Shown: positions 53,252 through 61,714 of the stretch, piece after piece | Numbering within the stretch: the stretch's first letter is position 1 | Layout of the letters: the number at the start of each line of letters is the position of its first letter | From: Nitrospirota bacterium | GTDB taxonomy: Bacteria > Nitrospirota > Nitrospiria > Nitrospirales > Nitrospiraceae | Assembly: GCA_030645475.1 (NCBI GenBank) | Contig: JAUSMA010000058.1 | Span: 1-64,000 of the forward strand | Length of the DNA: 64,000 nt | Reading direction: 5' to 3' | Made by a program: the position numbers and the translations under genes | The notes under the pieces: generated by a model | Told to the model about the DNA's origin: nothing | Databases searched by the model: none | The model's input: the letters and a program-made list of their open reading frames with translations, nothing else

Positions 53252-53285
53252 TCGACCCTGCATCGACTCCAAAGGTCAGGCATCC

Positions 53286-54095
53286 ATGGCGACCGAATCC
53301 CTCCAGGGCAAACTCGACAGACTCCGCCAGGTGATCTCGGACATGCAGTCCGTCCTGGTCGCTTACTCCGGCGGGATCGACAGCACCATCGTCCTGAAAA
53401 TCGCCCATGAGCAGCTCGGCGCACGCGCACTGGGCATCACCGCCGTCTCACCGACATTTCCCGAGATCGAACTCAACGGTGCGAGGCAGATGGCCTCAGA
53501 GATTGGTGCTCGGCATGAGCTCGTCCATACCGATCAACTCGAGATTCCAGCCTTCGTACAGAACGATGCCGCCCGCTGCTTCCATTGTAAAACAGACCTC
53601 TATCAATTGATGGACGGACTGCGTGAACCACGTCAGAGCAAGTGGATTGTGGATGGAACGAATCTCGACGATCTCGGAGACGATCGGCCAGGCATCACCG
53701 CCGCACGCGAGTGGGGGGTGCGCAGCCCGCTGGTCGAGGCTTCCTTCTCAAAGGCGGATATACGGGCGCTCGCCAGGATCCTGGGACTCTCGAATTGGGA
53801 TAAGCCGGCTGCAGCCTGCCTCTCTTCTAGAATCCCGCGCGGCATCCCGATCACGATCGACAAACTCCGCCGAGTAGAACAGGCTGAAGAGGTCTTACAG
53901 GCTGAGGGGTTTCGCCATGTGCGCGTACGAGAACATGGCGAGGTAGCGCGAATCGAAGTCGGCCAGGAGGAGTTCTCCAGGCTGAATCAATCGGACCTGC
54001 GAGCACGAATCAGCGACAGGCTCCGCCAGGCTGGATTCCGCTTCGTCTGTGTAGATTTGGATGGATACAGACCGGGCGGGACCAGCCTAGGCTGA
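53286..54095 (+). CDS. larE: LarE-like ATP-dependent sulfur transferase, three-cysteine type
   Basis: A 269-residue PP-loop protein. SGGIDST at 28-34 binds ATP; the LarE pattern continues with VSPTFPEIE and DGTNLDDLGDDRPG. AACLSSRIPRG carries Cys178, the position of the sulfur-giving Cys in LarE. Cys98 and Cys101 (ARCFHCK) make it a three-Cys form, which in other LarE proteins holds a 4Fe-4S cluster and can be catalytic rather than sacrificial. No larA, larB or larC is adjacent, so the thiolation target may differ from the nickel-pincer cofactor. Confidence 0.9.
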   Translation: MATESLQGKLDRLRQVISDMQSVLVAYSGGIDSTIVLKIAHEQLGARALGITAVSPTFPEIELNGARQMASEIGARHELVHTDQLEIPAFVQNDAARCFHCKTDLYQLMDGLREPRQSKWIVDGTNLDDLGDDRPGITAAREWGVRSPLVEASFSKADIRALARILGLSNWDKPAAACLSSRIPRGIPITIDKLRRVEQAEEVLQAEGFRHVRVREHGEVARIEVGQEEFSRLNQSDLRARISDRLRQAGFRFVCVDLDGYRPGGTSLG

Positions 54096-54113
54096 CCCCG
54101 CCTGATCCAAAAA

Positions 54114-54620
54114 TTACCGCTGGTAGGATTTCGACAGGGCCTCAAGCGCCTCGTCTGCGAATTTCCGATGGTCGGCATCCGTCAAACTGCGCTGCACCAC
54201 CTTCTCTGCCACCATCAAGGCCAAGTCCGTCGTTTGAGCCCGAATATCCTGAATCGCCTTACGGCGCTCATGATCGATCTCGCGCGTCGCATCACCCTTG
54301 ATCCGCTCGGCTTCGGTCGTCAACCGCTGCTCATTTTCTTCCATAAGCCGCTGTGCCCGTTCTTTCGCGGCAGCGAGAATAGCTTCTGCTTCTTTCGCCG
54401 CGGTATTGAGCTTGGCCTCATACTCCTTGAGCTTCCGTTCGGCCTCTGACCGGTGACGCTCGGCTTGATCGAGACTGTCCTTAATTTTCTTTTCCCGCTC
54501 TTCCAGCACGCCCAAGATGCCGGGGAAGGCAAACTTGTAGAGCACGAAAAAGAGAATCCCAAACGACAGGACTTCCCAGAAAATCAGGGAAGAAAAAAAG
54601 TGAGATTCAAACTGCGGCAT
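54114..54620 (-). CDS. atpF: ATP synthase F0 subunit b
   Basis: A 168-residue subunit with an N-terminal transmembrane helix (about 8-30; FSSLIFWEVLSFGILFFVLYKFAF) and a long charged helix with many E/K/R (FPGILGVLEEREKKIKDSLDQAERHRSEAERKLKEYEAKL), the peripheral stalk. It is the last F0 gene here, 90 bp after atpE. It ends 18 bp from the convergent larE. No atpH follows. Confidence 0.95.
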   Translation of the reverse strand: MPQFESHFFSSLIFWEVLSFGILFFVLYKFAFPGILGVLEEREKKIKDSLDQAERHRSEAERKLKEYEAKLNTAAKEAEAILAAAKERAQRLMEENEQRLTTEAERIKGDATREIDHERRKAIQDIRAQTTDLALMVAEKVVQRSLTDADHRKFADEALEALSKSYQR

Positions 54621-54709
54621 AGTTCAACCCAAGCACAAGGCGCGTGGCAAATGGCAAGAGGAACTCACGTCCTTTCCCCGGCCCATTGCCTCAAGCCTTT
54701 AGCCTGCTC

Positions 54710-54940
54710 CTATTTGCGAAGGCCCATGATGATGAACGCGATGACCAGGCCGTACAGCGCGATGGCTTCCACCAGCGCGAACCCGATCCACATATACTTT
54801 CCGACGCGGGCTTCCGCTTCCGGCTGGCGCGCCACCGCTTCGATCATCTTCCCGAAGATGTAGCCGATACCCACGCCGGCTCCGGCAAACCCTGCCGCCG
54901 CCAACCCCATGCCCAACAATGCTGCTGCTGCTGAATCCAT
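54710..54940 (-). CDS. atpE: ATP synthase F0 subunit c
   Basis: A 76-residue proteolipid of two helices joined by a polar RQPE loop (38-41). The ion site is Glu58 in FALVEAIALYG; an Ala follows the Glu, as in proton-driven c-rings rather than sodium types with Ser/Thr. A Gly/Ala-rich first helix (MGLAAAGFAGAGVGIGYI) is usual. It lies between atpB and atpF. AGGAGG precedes the ATG. Confidence 0.96.
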   Translation of the reverse strand: MDSAAAALLGMGLAAAGFAGAGVGIGYIFGKMIEAVARQPEAEARVGKYMWIGFALVEAIALYGLVIAFIIMGLRK

Positions 54941-54976
54941 TGTGTCCTACTCCTCCCTTGTCTGAACTAACACGCG

Positions 54977-55726
54977 CTAGTGCGCGTGCTCATCGTGGCC
55001 GTGTAAGTGGAATGCGTCTCCCAAATAGACGCAAGTCAACACGGTAAAAATATAGGCTTGAATGAACGCGATACCGACTTCCAACCCGTTCATCGCGATC
55101 GTAAACGCAAAGGGCAACCATCCGATCAATAACCCGCCACTGATGGCCAAGCCGAACAGAACCCCGAGAATCACGTGGCCAGCCGTCATATTTGCAAACA
55201 ACCGAACGGCCAACGAAATGGGCCGCGCTAATTGACTGATCAACTCAATCGGAATCATCAACGGCAGCAACCAGGCCGGCGTGCCGGGCGGAACGAGAAT
55301 GCCCAGAAACTTCACCCCGTGCAACAAAAATCCCATGACGAGACTGAGCCCATAGACCAGGCAGGCAAATACGGCAGTCACGACAATCTGACTCGTCACC
55401 GTGTAGCTGCCGGGGATCAATCCGATGAGATTACAGAAGAGAATGAAGAGGAAGAGGGTGGCGATGAGGGGAAAGAATCGCATGCCCTCTTTACCCATCG
55501 TATCCATGATGATGCCGCGGATAAAATCCACCATCATCTCCGCCATGCTCTGTAACTTGCCGGGTACCAGCTTGCGAGCGGATCCCGCCATGACCATGAG
55601 CACCGCCACCAGGGAGACAACCACCCACATGATGACCACGGCTTTATTGATGGAAATATCCAATCCGCCTAGCGAGATCGGTATCCAGTTGTGCAGCTCG
55701 AACGGATGAAGCGGACTTTCTTCCAT
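54977..55726 (-). CDS. atpB: ATP synthase F0 subunit a
   Basis: A 249-residue membrane subunit, started at the ATG before ESPLHPFELHNWIPI. Six helices; the essential Arg175 is in SLAVRLFANMTAGHVIL, and the last helix region has FIQAYIFTVLTCVYLGDAF. It ends HLHGHDEHAH, a His-rich tail. It lies 31 bp after atpZ and 36 bp before atpE. Confidence 0.95.
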   Translation of the reverse strand: MEESPLHPFELHNWIPISLGGLDISINKAVVIMWVVVSLVAVLMVMAGSARKLVPGKLQSMAEMMVDFIRGIIMDTMGKEGMRFFPLIATLFLFILFCNLIGLIPGSYTVTSQIVVTAVFACLVYGLSLVMGFLLHGVKFLGILVPPGTPAWLLPLMIPIELISQLARPISLAVRLFANMTAGHVILGVLFGLAISGGLLIGWLPFAFTIAMNGLEVGIAFIQAYIFTVLTCVYLGDAFHLHGHDEHAH

Positions 55727-55757
55727 AGCGCTTTCGTACTTTCCTATTACAACGTCG

Positions 55758-55979
55758 TTATGTCTTCGGCCACTGCTGCGCCGACCGGTACGCATTCCTG
55801 ATCCCGGCCACGACGCCCAGCACGAGCCCCACGACCATTCCCCATGGGGTGGAACCGAAGAGGTAGGTATCAGCCACCCAACCCAACCCTCCCCCGACAA
55901 TCAGCGACGCGAGCAGATCGGTTCCGATCCGGACCGCTTGGCCAAGCCCCGCGTACAATGGATCTTGTGAAGGGGGCAT
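55758..55979 (-). CDS. atpZ: AtpZ/AtpI-type accessory membrane protein
   Basis: A 73-residue protein with two helices (about 20-38 and 45-62) and the family pattern GLGWVADTYLFGSTPWGMVVGLVLGVVAGIRNAY. AtpZ/AtpI proteins help c-ring assembly or Mg2+/Ca2+ supply. It leads the F0 operon. I choose the ATG at 55979, ahead of PPSQDPLYAGLG. Confidence 0.88.
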   Translation of the reverse strand: MPPSQDPLYAGLGQAVRIGTDLLASLIVGGGLGWVADTYLFGSTPWGMVVGLVLGVVAGIRNAYRSAQQWPKT

Positions 55980-56081
55980 GTCGTACCCACGGAGGAGAGT
56001 TCGTTATGCGATTCATAACGCAAGGACTCTGCCGATGGCGGGCGCGCAATTCAAGCAGAATCATCCTAAATTTGTCAAGCC

Positions 56082-56121
56082 GACCCTGCGCTGTGACACA
56101 GCAGGGTCAGTCGGGTATAGT
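56082..56121 (+). promoter_or_regulatory. pabB promoter with nested palindromes
   Basis: GTGACA (56093-56098) and TATAGT (56116-56121) are 17 bp apart, a good sigma-70 promoter. The -35 is enclosed by GACCCTGC/GCAGGGTC (56082-56089 and 56101-56108), and inside lies CTGTGACACAG. A repressor or activator site is plausible; the regulator is unknown. Confidence 0.6.
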
Positions 56122-56159
56122 GGGTGTCGCGCGATTTGTAAAGCGATATATCGTCACCC

Positions 56160-57644
56160 ATGACTCGTTTCTCCCAACCATCGTTCCTGATCGGTCCTCC
56201 GCAGCCCCTCATCCTCACGCTGGAGAACCACGGGAGGACAGCCTTCGATCTGTACAGGTTGATTGCATCGCCCTCACAGCCCTCATTTCTGCTCGATAGC
56301 GGAAAAGGAACAGTCAGCGGAAATCATTATTCCTTCCTGGGAAGCAATCCCTTCTCGGTGCTGACCGGCCGACAAGGGCAGGCCCACCTTCGAACCGGCG
56401 AGGGACACGAATGTGTATCGAACGACCCATTTGGCAGCCTTCGCCGACTGTTCGATGGCCCCCAGATCGCACCTCCTCCAGGGTTGCCCTCATTTTGGGG
56501 CGGAGCCGTCGGCTATTTTAGCTACGACCTGGTGCGCGACTTTGAAACGCTTCCCTCCATGGCCAACGACGATCTGCCCATCCCCTACCTACAGTTCGGT
56601 CTGTACGACCTCGTCACCGCAGTCGATCACCAGACTGCCCGTCTGCACATTATCTTCTGTCCGCCCATGGAACGGTTTTTAGGAGAATCCCGAGAGACGC
56701 TGTATCGCGAGGGCATAGACCGGCTGACCGAATGGGAAGTCAGATTGAGTGGACAGCCCGCTCCTTTCGCGAATCTCCCTGCACTCAATCAGATGGCCTT
56801 TCATCCGGACCAAACCAGGGACGACTACCTCGATCGAGTTCGACGCTGCCAAGAATATATTTCATCGGGAGATATTTACCAGGCCAACCTGTCGCATCGA
56901 TTTACCCTGCAACCTCTCAGCACCTACAACGATGGCACCGATCGACAGGCCTACGAGCAGGAACTCTATCGACGGCTGCAAGCTGTGAACCCCTCGCCGT
57001 TCTCAGGGCTCCTACACTTCGACGACGTCACGCTGATCAGCTCCTCGCCCGAACGGCTGGTCCGTCTCCACAACCGGCAGGCAGACACGCGTCCGATTGC
57101 CGGAACCAGACCGCGTGGGCACGACGATCGTGACGATCAACGCCTCATTCACGAATTACTCGCGAATGAGAAGGAACGGGCGGAACATCTCATGCTCGTC
57201 GATCTTGAGCGAAACGATTTAGGACGCGTCTGCCAATTCGGCAGTGTACAGGTCGATGAATTCATGGCGATTGAGCAGTACTCCCATGTCAGCCACATCG
57301 TGTCCAACGTCAGCGGCACCTTGCGGGCTGACGCCACACCCTTCGATCTCATTCAAGCGCTGTTCCCTGGGGGTACGATCACAGGCGTGCCGAAGATCCG
57401 CTGCATGGAGATTATCGAGGAGCTGGAACCGGTACGCCGCGGCCCCTACACCGGCTCCTTCGGCTACATCGGCTGGAACGGCGATCTCGATCTGAACATC
57501 GTGATTCGAACTTTGGTATGGTGTGCAGGAAAGGGATACTTGCAGGTCGGCGCCGGGATTGTCGCCGATTCCGATCCGGCCAAAGAATACGAGGAAACAA
57601 TTCAGAAGGCTCAGGCCTTTTTCACAGCATTGCAACGGACCTAA
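56160..57644 (+). CDS. pabB: Aminodeoxychorismate/anthranilate synthase component I
   Basis: A 494-residue chorismate-using enzyme. An N-terminal TrpE_N-like half has SFWGGAVGYFSYDLVRDFE; the catalytic half has ISSGDIYQANLSHRF, PERLVRL, PIAGTRPRG, ANEKERAEHLMLVDLERNDLGRV and GGTITGVPKIRCMEII. The PIAGT motif has Ala where E. coli PabB has the nucleophilic Lys (PIKGT), a feature shared by TrpE and by some PabB. The following pabC gene, two bases away, favours PabB. A glutaminase partner (PabA/TrpG) is not in the window. Confidence 0.88.
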   Translation: MTRFSQPSFLIGPPQPLILTLENHGRTAFDLYRLIASPSQPSFLLDSGKGTVSGNHYSFLGSNPFSVLTGRQGQAHLRTGEGHECVSNDPFGSLRRLFDGPQIAPPPGLPSFWGGAVGYFSYDLVRDFETLPSMANDDLPIPYLQFGLYDLVTAVDHQTARLHIIFCPPMERFLGESRETLYREGIDRLTEWEVRLSGQPAPFANLPALNQMAFHPDQTRDDYLDRVRRCQEYISSGDIYQANLSHRFTLQPLSTYNDGTDRQAYEQELYRRLQAVNPSPFSGLLHFDDVTLISSSPERLVRLHNRQADTRPIAGTRPRGHDDRDDQRLIHELLANEKERAEHLMLVDLERNDLGRVCQFGSVQVDEFMAIEQYSHVSHIVSNVSGTLRADATPFDLIQALFPGGTITGVPKIRCMEIIEELEPVRRGPYTGSFGYIGWNGDLDLNIVIRTLVWCAGKGYLQVGAGIVADSDPAKEYEETIQKAQAFFTALQRT

Positions 57645-57646
57645 GC

Positions 57647-58522
57647 ATGTGGATTTACCTGAACGATCGGTTCGTGACAGAACAGGAGGCCGTCGTCTCC
57701 GTCTTCGACCATGGCTTCCTCTACGGCGATGGCGTCTATGAGACGATTCGCTCCTACGGGAGCCGGATCTTCATGCGGGACCAACACCTGGCCCGGCTTC
57801 GCCGCTCAGCAGACGCGATCGGCCTGAGGATTCCGATACCTGAACACAAGTGGCCAGCGCTCCTCCACGAGGCCATGACGCGGAATGACGTCGGGCATGA
57901 ACGCACCGATGCATACCTTCGCATCACCATTTCACGAGGGCCCGGTGACATCGGTCTCGATCCAGCCCTCTGCTCAACTCCCACCGTGGTCATCATGACA
58001 AAACCGCTTCACCCTCCCCATGCAGAACAATACCGAACCGGCGTGAGCCTGATCGTCGCCCAAACGAGGCGAAACTTGCCCAGCGCGCTTTCGCCCCAGA
58101 TTAAAGCCACAAATTTTCTGAACAATATTTTGGCCAAACGGGAAGCCATCGCGGCCGGCGCCTTCGACAGTATTTTGCTCAATTGGGAGTCAAACTTGAC
58201 GGAGTGCACCGTCAGCAATCTCTTTTTCGTCCGGGCAGGTCAGCTCTGCACCCCGGCACTCGACTGTGGCCTACTGGACGGCATTACGCGCGACATGTTG
58301 CTCGGCCTCGCACGTGAAGCCCAGATCCCCATTGACGAGGGACATTTTGGAATCGAAACGCTCACCCAGGCAGACGAGTGTTTTCTCACCAACACAACCA
58401 TGGAGGTGATGCCAGTCACGACGGTGGACCGGCATCCGATTGGGAATGGAACCCCAGGACCTCTCACCCAACAACTCCACAGACAGTTTATTGCCACCCG
58501 AGCACGTTTTTTAGAACCATAG
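57647..58522 (+). CDS. pabC: Class IV aminotransferase, probable aminodeoxychorismate lyase
   Basis: A 291-residue PLP enzyme of fold type IV. FDHGFLYGDGVYETIRSYG at the start, PLP Lys153 in SPQIKATNFLNNILAKREA, and the later ECTVSNLFFV are hallmarks shared by ADC lyase, D-amino-acid and branched-chain aminotransferases. Its start two bases after pabB strongly favours ADC lyase, giving p-aminobenzoate for folate. A D-alanine or branched-chain transaminase is the alternative. Confidence 0.85.
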   Translation: MWIYLNDRFVTEQEAVVSVFDHGFLYGDGVYETIRSYGSRIFMRDQHLARLRRSADAIGLRIPIPEHKWPALLHEAMTRNDVGHERTDAYLRITISRGPGDIGLDPALCSTPTVVIMTKPLHPPHAEQYRTGVSLIVAQTRRNLPSALSPQIKATNFLNNILAKREAIAAGAFDSILLNWESNLTECTVSNLFFVRAGQLCTPALDCGLLDGITRDMLLGLAREAQIPIDEGHFGIETLTQADECFLTNTTMEVMPVTTVDRHPIGNGTPGPLTQQLHRQFIATRARFLEP

Positions 58523-58601
58523 CCATTCGCCCCTCGCACAGACCCCGTTGTTTTCCTACATTATTTACGCTTCGCCTCCAGGCACAAGATCTGCACTTTC
58601 T

Positions 58602-58629
58602 TGACAGCCAGTAGCAGACTGATATCGTT
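58602..58629 (+). promoter_or_regulatory. Promoter abutting the transglycosylase start codon
   Basis: TTGACA (58602-58607) and TATCGT (58624-58629) are 16 bp apart. The expected start, about seven bases on, coincides with the ATG at 58636. No ribosome binding site lies between, pointing to a leaderless mRNA. Confidence 0.55.
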
Positions 58630-58635
58630 GCAACC

Positions 58636-59355
58636 ATGCACAACACATTTTCTCGACTCATAACATCTCTCGGACGCCACGCGGCTATTGGCCTCACCAC
58701 GACGGCCATCGCGGGAATCGGCTCGCTGACCTGCTCCGTACCGGCTACAACGGCAGAAATTTATCAGTATGTCGGACGCGACGGCTCGATCTCGCTCACC
58801 AATGTCCCCTCCGATGCTCGCTACCGGAAAATTGAGATCGAATCCAAATCCAACCGCTTCCACGACATCTTGTCCGAACGAGAGCTCGAACCAGTCATCC
58901 GTCGCTACTCCTCACAACATCAACTCCATCCCGCGTTGATCCGAGCCGTCATCAAAGCCGAGTCGAATTTTGATCCACGGGCCGTGTCTCGTGCCGGGGC
59001 CATCGGCCTCATGCAACTAATGCCACAGACCGCCCTGCGCCTGGATGTGCGAGATATGTATGACCCTGATGATAATGTGGGCGGAGGGACGAAGTACTTA
59101 CGCCAGTTGCTCGACCGATTTCATGGGAATCTACCGCTGGCCCTGGCGGCCTACAATGCAGGAGAACATGCCGTCGAACACTACCAGGCACTTCCCCCGT
59201 ATGATGAAACCCGGCGATACGTCAGGAAGGTGCTCGGGTACTACCGCACATTTCTGGTGCGTGATGGTGTGATCATGGAACGTCCGGTCAGCCGATACGC
59301 CCCCGCAGAGACAATAGCAGCCCCCGCGACTTCTTCTGAAGAGTCTTCCCGCTGA
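58636..59355 (+). CDS. Secreted lytic transglycosylase, DUF4124-SLT
   Basis: A 239-residue protein: long signal region (about 1-40, ending near TTA), a short DUF4124-like strand pair (EIYQYVGRDGSISLTNVPSDARY, about 41-65), and an SLT domain with ESNFDPRAVSRAGAIGLMQLMP (catalytic Glu near 114) and AYNAGEHAVEHY. This layout is common in Nitrospirota and delta-proteobacteria. The 3' end overlaps the convergent nadB by 68 bp. Likely leaderless. Confidence 0.92.
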   Translation: MHNTFSRLITSLGRHAAIGLTTTAIAGIGSLTCSVPATTAEIYQYVGRDGSISLTNVPSDARYRKIEIESKSNRFHDILSERELEPVIRRYSSQHQLHPALIRAVIKAESNFDPRAVSRAGAIGLMQLMPQTALRLDVRDMYDPDDNVGGGTKYLRQLLDRFHGNLPLALAAYNAGEHAVEHYQALPPYDETRRYVRKVLGYYRTFLVRDGVIMERPVSRYAPAETIAAPATSSEESSR

Positions 59356-60934
59356 CTACTTCCCCGCTCGAGAGGCGACTGTGTTGCTGCCAACCAGCCC
59401 GCTTGGCCTCCGGACAATCTGACCGGTAATGAGCCCCGACGCTGTTCTCGCGCCACAGCGCCGCTTCTGCGACGCATTGCGCCACCTGCACCATGTTCTT
59501 GACTTCCAATGCGGCTCGGCTGGCAAACGGCTGAGCCACAAGTTGAGCCCATCGTGACAGTTGCGCACAGGCCCGGATGAGCGACTCGCCAGAGCGAATC
59601 ACACCGACCTGTCCCCACATCGTTCGCCGCAATGAACTTCGCAGCTTTTCCGCATCATCCAATGTGCCAAATTGGCCCGCTCGAATCGCGGCCTCCTGAA
59701 ACGAGAGTTTTGGAATATCATGTCTGCCTGCAAAGGCCACGGCTGCCGTGGCCGCGCGCGCTCCAAACACCAATCCTTCGAGCAAGGAATTACTCGCAAG
59801 ACGATTCGCTCCATGCACACCGCTACAAGCCACCTCCCCGGCGGCGAAGAGCCCCGGAACCGTTGTCGCACCGTTCAGATCGGTCCAGACCCCGCCCATC
59901 ATATAGTGGGCGCTGGGAGATACCGGGATCCATTCCTCCGTAATATCGATATCGTAGCGCAGACAGGTCGCATAGATCGTCGGGAAACGCCGCTTCACGA
60001 ACTCTGCACCCAAGTGGGTGACATCAAGATAGACATGGCGCGCTTTCGTCGCGGCCATCTCCGCCAAGATCGCCCGCGATACGATATCTCTCGGCGCTAA
60101 CGCCCCCATCGGGTGATAACGCTGCATGAACAGCGCCCCCTTATTATTACGCAGCTGCGCGCCCTCGCCGCGCATCGCTTCCGACAGCAAAAATGGCGGG
60201 CTCGACGGCAAATACAATGCAGTGGGATGGAATTGTACGAATTCCATATCCTGCAGCACCGCGCCAGCACGTAAAGCCATGGCCATGCCATCACCGGTGG
60301 CATTGGCAGGATTAGTCGTTCGCGCATAGATCTGCCCGGCCCCGCCGGTGGTTAACACAATCGCACGTGCCGGCAGCACAAACTGACGGCCAGACCCTTC
60401 ATCCAACACCACTGCCCCGCAACAACGTCCGGCGTCGACCACGAGATCCACGGTAAAGTGATGGTCCAACCGCTGTATATGCTTCTGCCTATTCACCTCG
60501 GCAATCAACACGCGCACCATCTCATTCCCTGTCGCATCTCCCCGCGCACGCAGAATGCGGCTTCGGCTGTGAGCTGCTTCTCGAGCGAAGGCGAACTTCC
60601 CGCCCACTTTGTCGAACTTAGCCCCCCACCCGATCAACTCTTGAATCCGCGCAGGCCCTTCTTCGACGAGAACCCGCACCGCTTCTTTTCGGCAGAGCCC
60701 ATGCCCTGCTTTGAGCGTGTCGGTCAAATGGATCGCCACATCGTCCTCTTCGCTCATCGCCACAGCCACCCCGCCCTGTGCATGAATCGAACTGCTCTGA
60801 AGCGGATGGCCTTTTGTCAGCACCATGACACGGCCGGAACGGCTGAGCTCCAATGCCGCGCGGAGACCGGCCACACCGCTCCCGATAACCAGGAAATCGG
60901 CCTCCACTGGCGCACGCGATCGACGAGATGTCAT
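59288..60934 (-). CDS. nadB: L-aspartate oxidase
   Basis: A 548-residue flavoenzyme that makes iminoaspartate for NAD synthesis. FLVIGSGVAGLRAALELS binds FAD; SSIHAQGGVAVAMSEEDDVAIHLTDTLKAGHGLC, EFVQFHPTALY, GEVACSGVHGANRLASNSLLEGLVFGARAA are family signatures. The last ~30 residues, rich in Ser/Lys/Leu, go beyond the usual end and are what overlaps the transglycosylase gene. nadA and nadC are not in the window. ATG start 60934; lipoprotein gene upstream at three bases. Confidence 0.96.
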   Translation of the reverse strand: MTSRRSRAPVEADFLVIGSGVAGLRAALELSRSGRVMVLTKGHPLQSSSIHAQGGVAVAMSEEDDVAIHLTDTLKAGHGLCRKEAVRVLVEEGPARIQELIGWGAKFDKVGGKFAFAREAAHSRSRILRARGDATGNEMVRVLIAEVNRQKHIQRLDHHFTVDLVVDAGRCCGAVVLDEGSGRQFVLPARAIVLTTGGAGQIYARTTNPANATGDGMAMALRAGAVLQDMEFVQFHPTALYLPSSPPFLLSEAMRGEGAQLRNNKGALFMQRYHPMGALAPRDIVSRAILAEMAATKARHVYLDVTHLGAEFVKRRFPTIYATCLRYDIDITEEWIPVSPSAHYMMGGVWTDLNGATTVPGLFAAGEVACSGVHGANRLASNSLLEGLVFGARAATAAVAFAGRHDIPKLSFQEAAIRAGQFGTLDDAEKLRSSLRRTMWGQVGVIRSGESLIRACAQLSRWAQLVAQPFASRAALEVKNMVQVAQCVAEAALWRENSVGAHYRSDCPEAKRAGWQQHSRLSSGEVVSGKTLQKKSRGLLLSLRGRIG

Positions 60935-60937
60935 AGA

Positions 60938-61447
60938 TTATTTCTTCTTGGGAGTATGAGTGGAATCGGTCGTAGCCTGTCGAGCTTTCATCCCGAAGGG
61001 AGAATCGCCTTGAACCCCGCGTAGCAGAACCGACTTCGTCCCGACCCACTGCAATCGCGTATGGCCTCGCTGCCGGAGGCCCGGATCGTCCGTATCTTTC
61101 TTCCACAGACCCTGCCAATGCACGAAGACATCGATGTCGTCCCCTTCAATCATGATGCGTTCGAGCGAGAAATCCAACGTCATGGCACTATACGTCTCGA
61201 AATCACCTCGAGCCTCTTCCTGCAACCGCTCGAGCTGTTCAAGCGGCATCATGACTGCAGCCAGTTCAGACGCATCTTTCTTCACATAGGCTTGGCGAAG
61301 CGATTCCACCGCCCGATCGATCAGGAGATACCGTTCGTGATCCTCCGGATATTGAATGGTCTTGCCGCTGCAGCCTATACCAACCAAGACGATCGAACCG
61401 ATTAAGAGCAATACGGGGAGCAATGAAAATTTGTGTGGGTACATCAT
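60938..61447 (-). CDS. Predicted lipoprotein with a NTF2/SnoaL-like domain
   Basis: A 169-residue protein started at ATG 61447. The hydrophobic signal ends VGIGC, a lipobox variant with Cys about residue 26. The mature region starts with an AVESLRQAYVKKDASELAAVMMPLEQL helix and continues with paired strands (TLDFSLERIMIEGDDIDVFVHWQGLW), the usual layout of SnoaL/NTF2-like domains. It ends in a Lys tail. Its stop is three bases from the nadB start, so both are likely co-transcribed. Function unknown. Confidence 0.68.
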   Translation of the reverse strand: MMYPHKFSLLPVLLLIGSIVLVGIGCSGKTIQYPEDHERYLLIDRAVESLRQAYVKKDASELAAVMMPLEQLERLQEEARGDFETYSAMTLDFSLERIMIEGDDIDVFVHWQGLWKKDTDDPGLRQRGHTRLQWVGTKSVLLRGVQGDSPFGMKARQATTDSTHTPKKK

Positions 61448-61589
61448 GCCTGCAGTATAGGAATGGGTATCAGGCAGGTCAAGCGGCCCCCACACTGCCT
61501 CCGCCGCGATCATGATCAATTAAATCCGCTCATGGCCTTGCAATTTGAGACGGAAACTTCTACACTCCCCCCTTCGCAGGAGAGAACGC

Positions 61590-61685
61590 ATGTCCAGTGT
61601 TTTGAAAAAACGCCGTAAGAAAATGCGCAAGCACAAGTACAAGAAGCTTCGCCGGCGTCAAAAATTCGAACGTCGTAAGAGCTAG
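61590..61685 (+). CDS. 31-residue AURKAIP1/COX24-type basic protein
   Basis: A very small gene: ATG 61590 to TAG 61685, 31 residues, with GGAGAG seven bases before. The product starts MSSVLKKRRKKMRKHKYKK and ends RRRQKFERRKS. More than half of it is Arg or Lys. It matches the AURKAIP1/COX24 motif (K-x-x-K-M-x-K-H-K-x-K-K-x-x-K/R), known from mitochondrial small-ribosome proteins and found in some bacteria as a ribosome-bound bS22-like peptide. It heads a short run with the next gene. Easily missed because of size. Confidence 0.85.
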   Translation: MSSVLKKRRKKMRKHKYKKLRRRQKFERRKS

Positions 61686-61714
61686 GCTCACCCGAGAACG
61701 GGGAGGAGGGGTCG

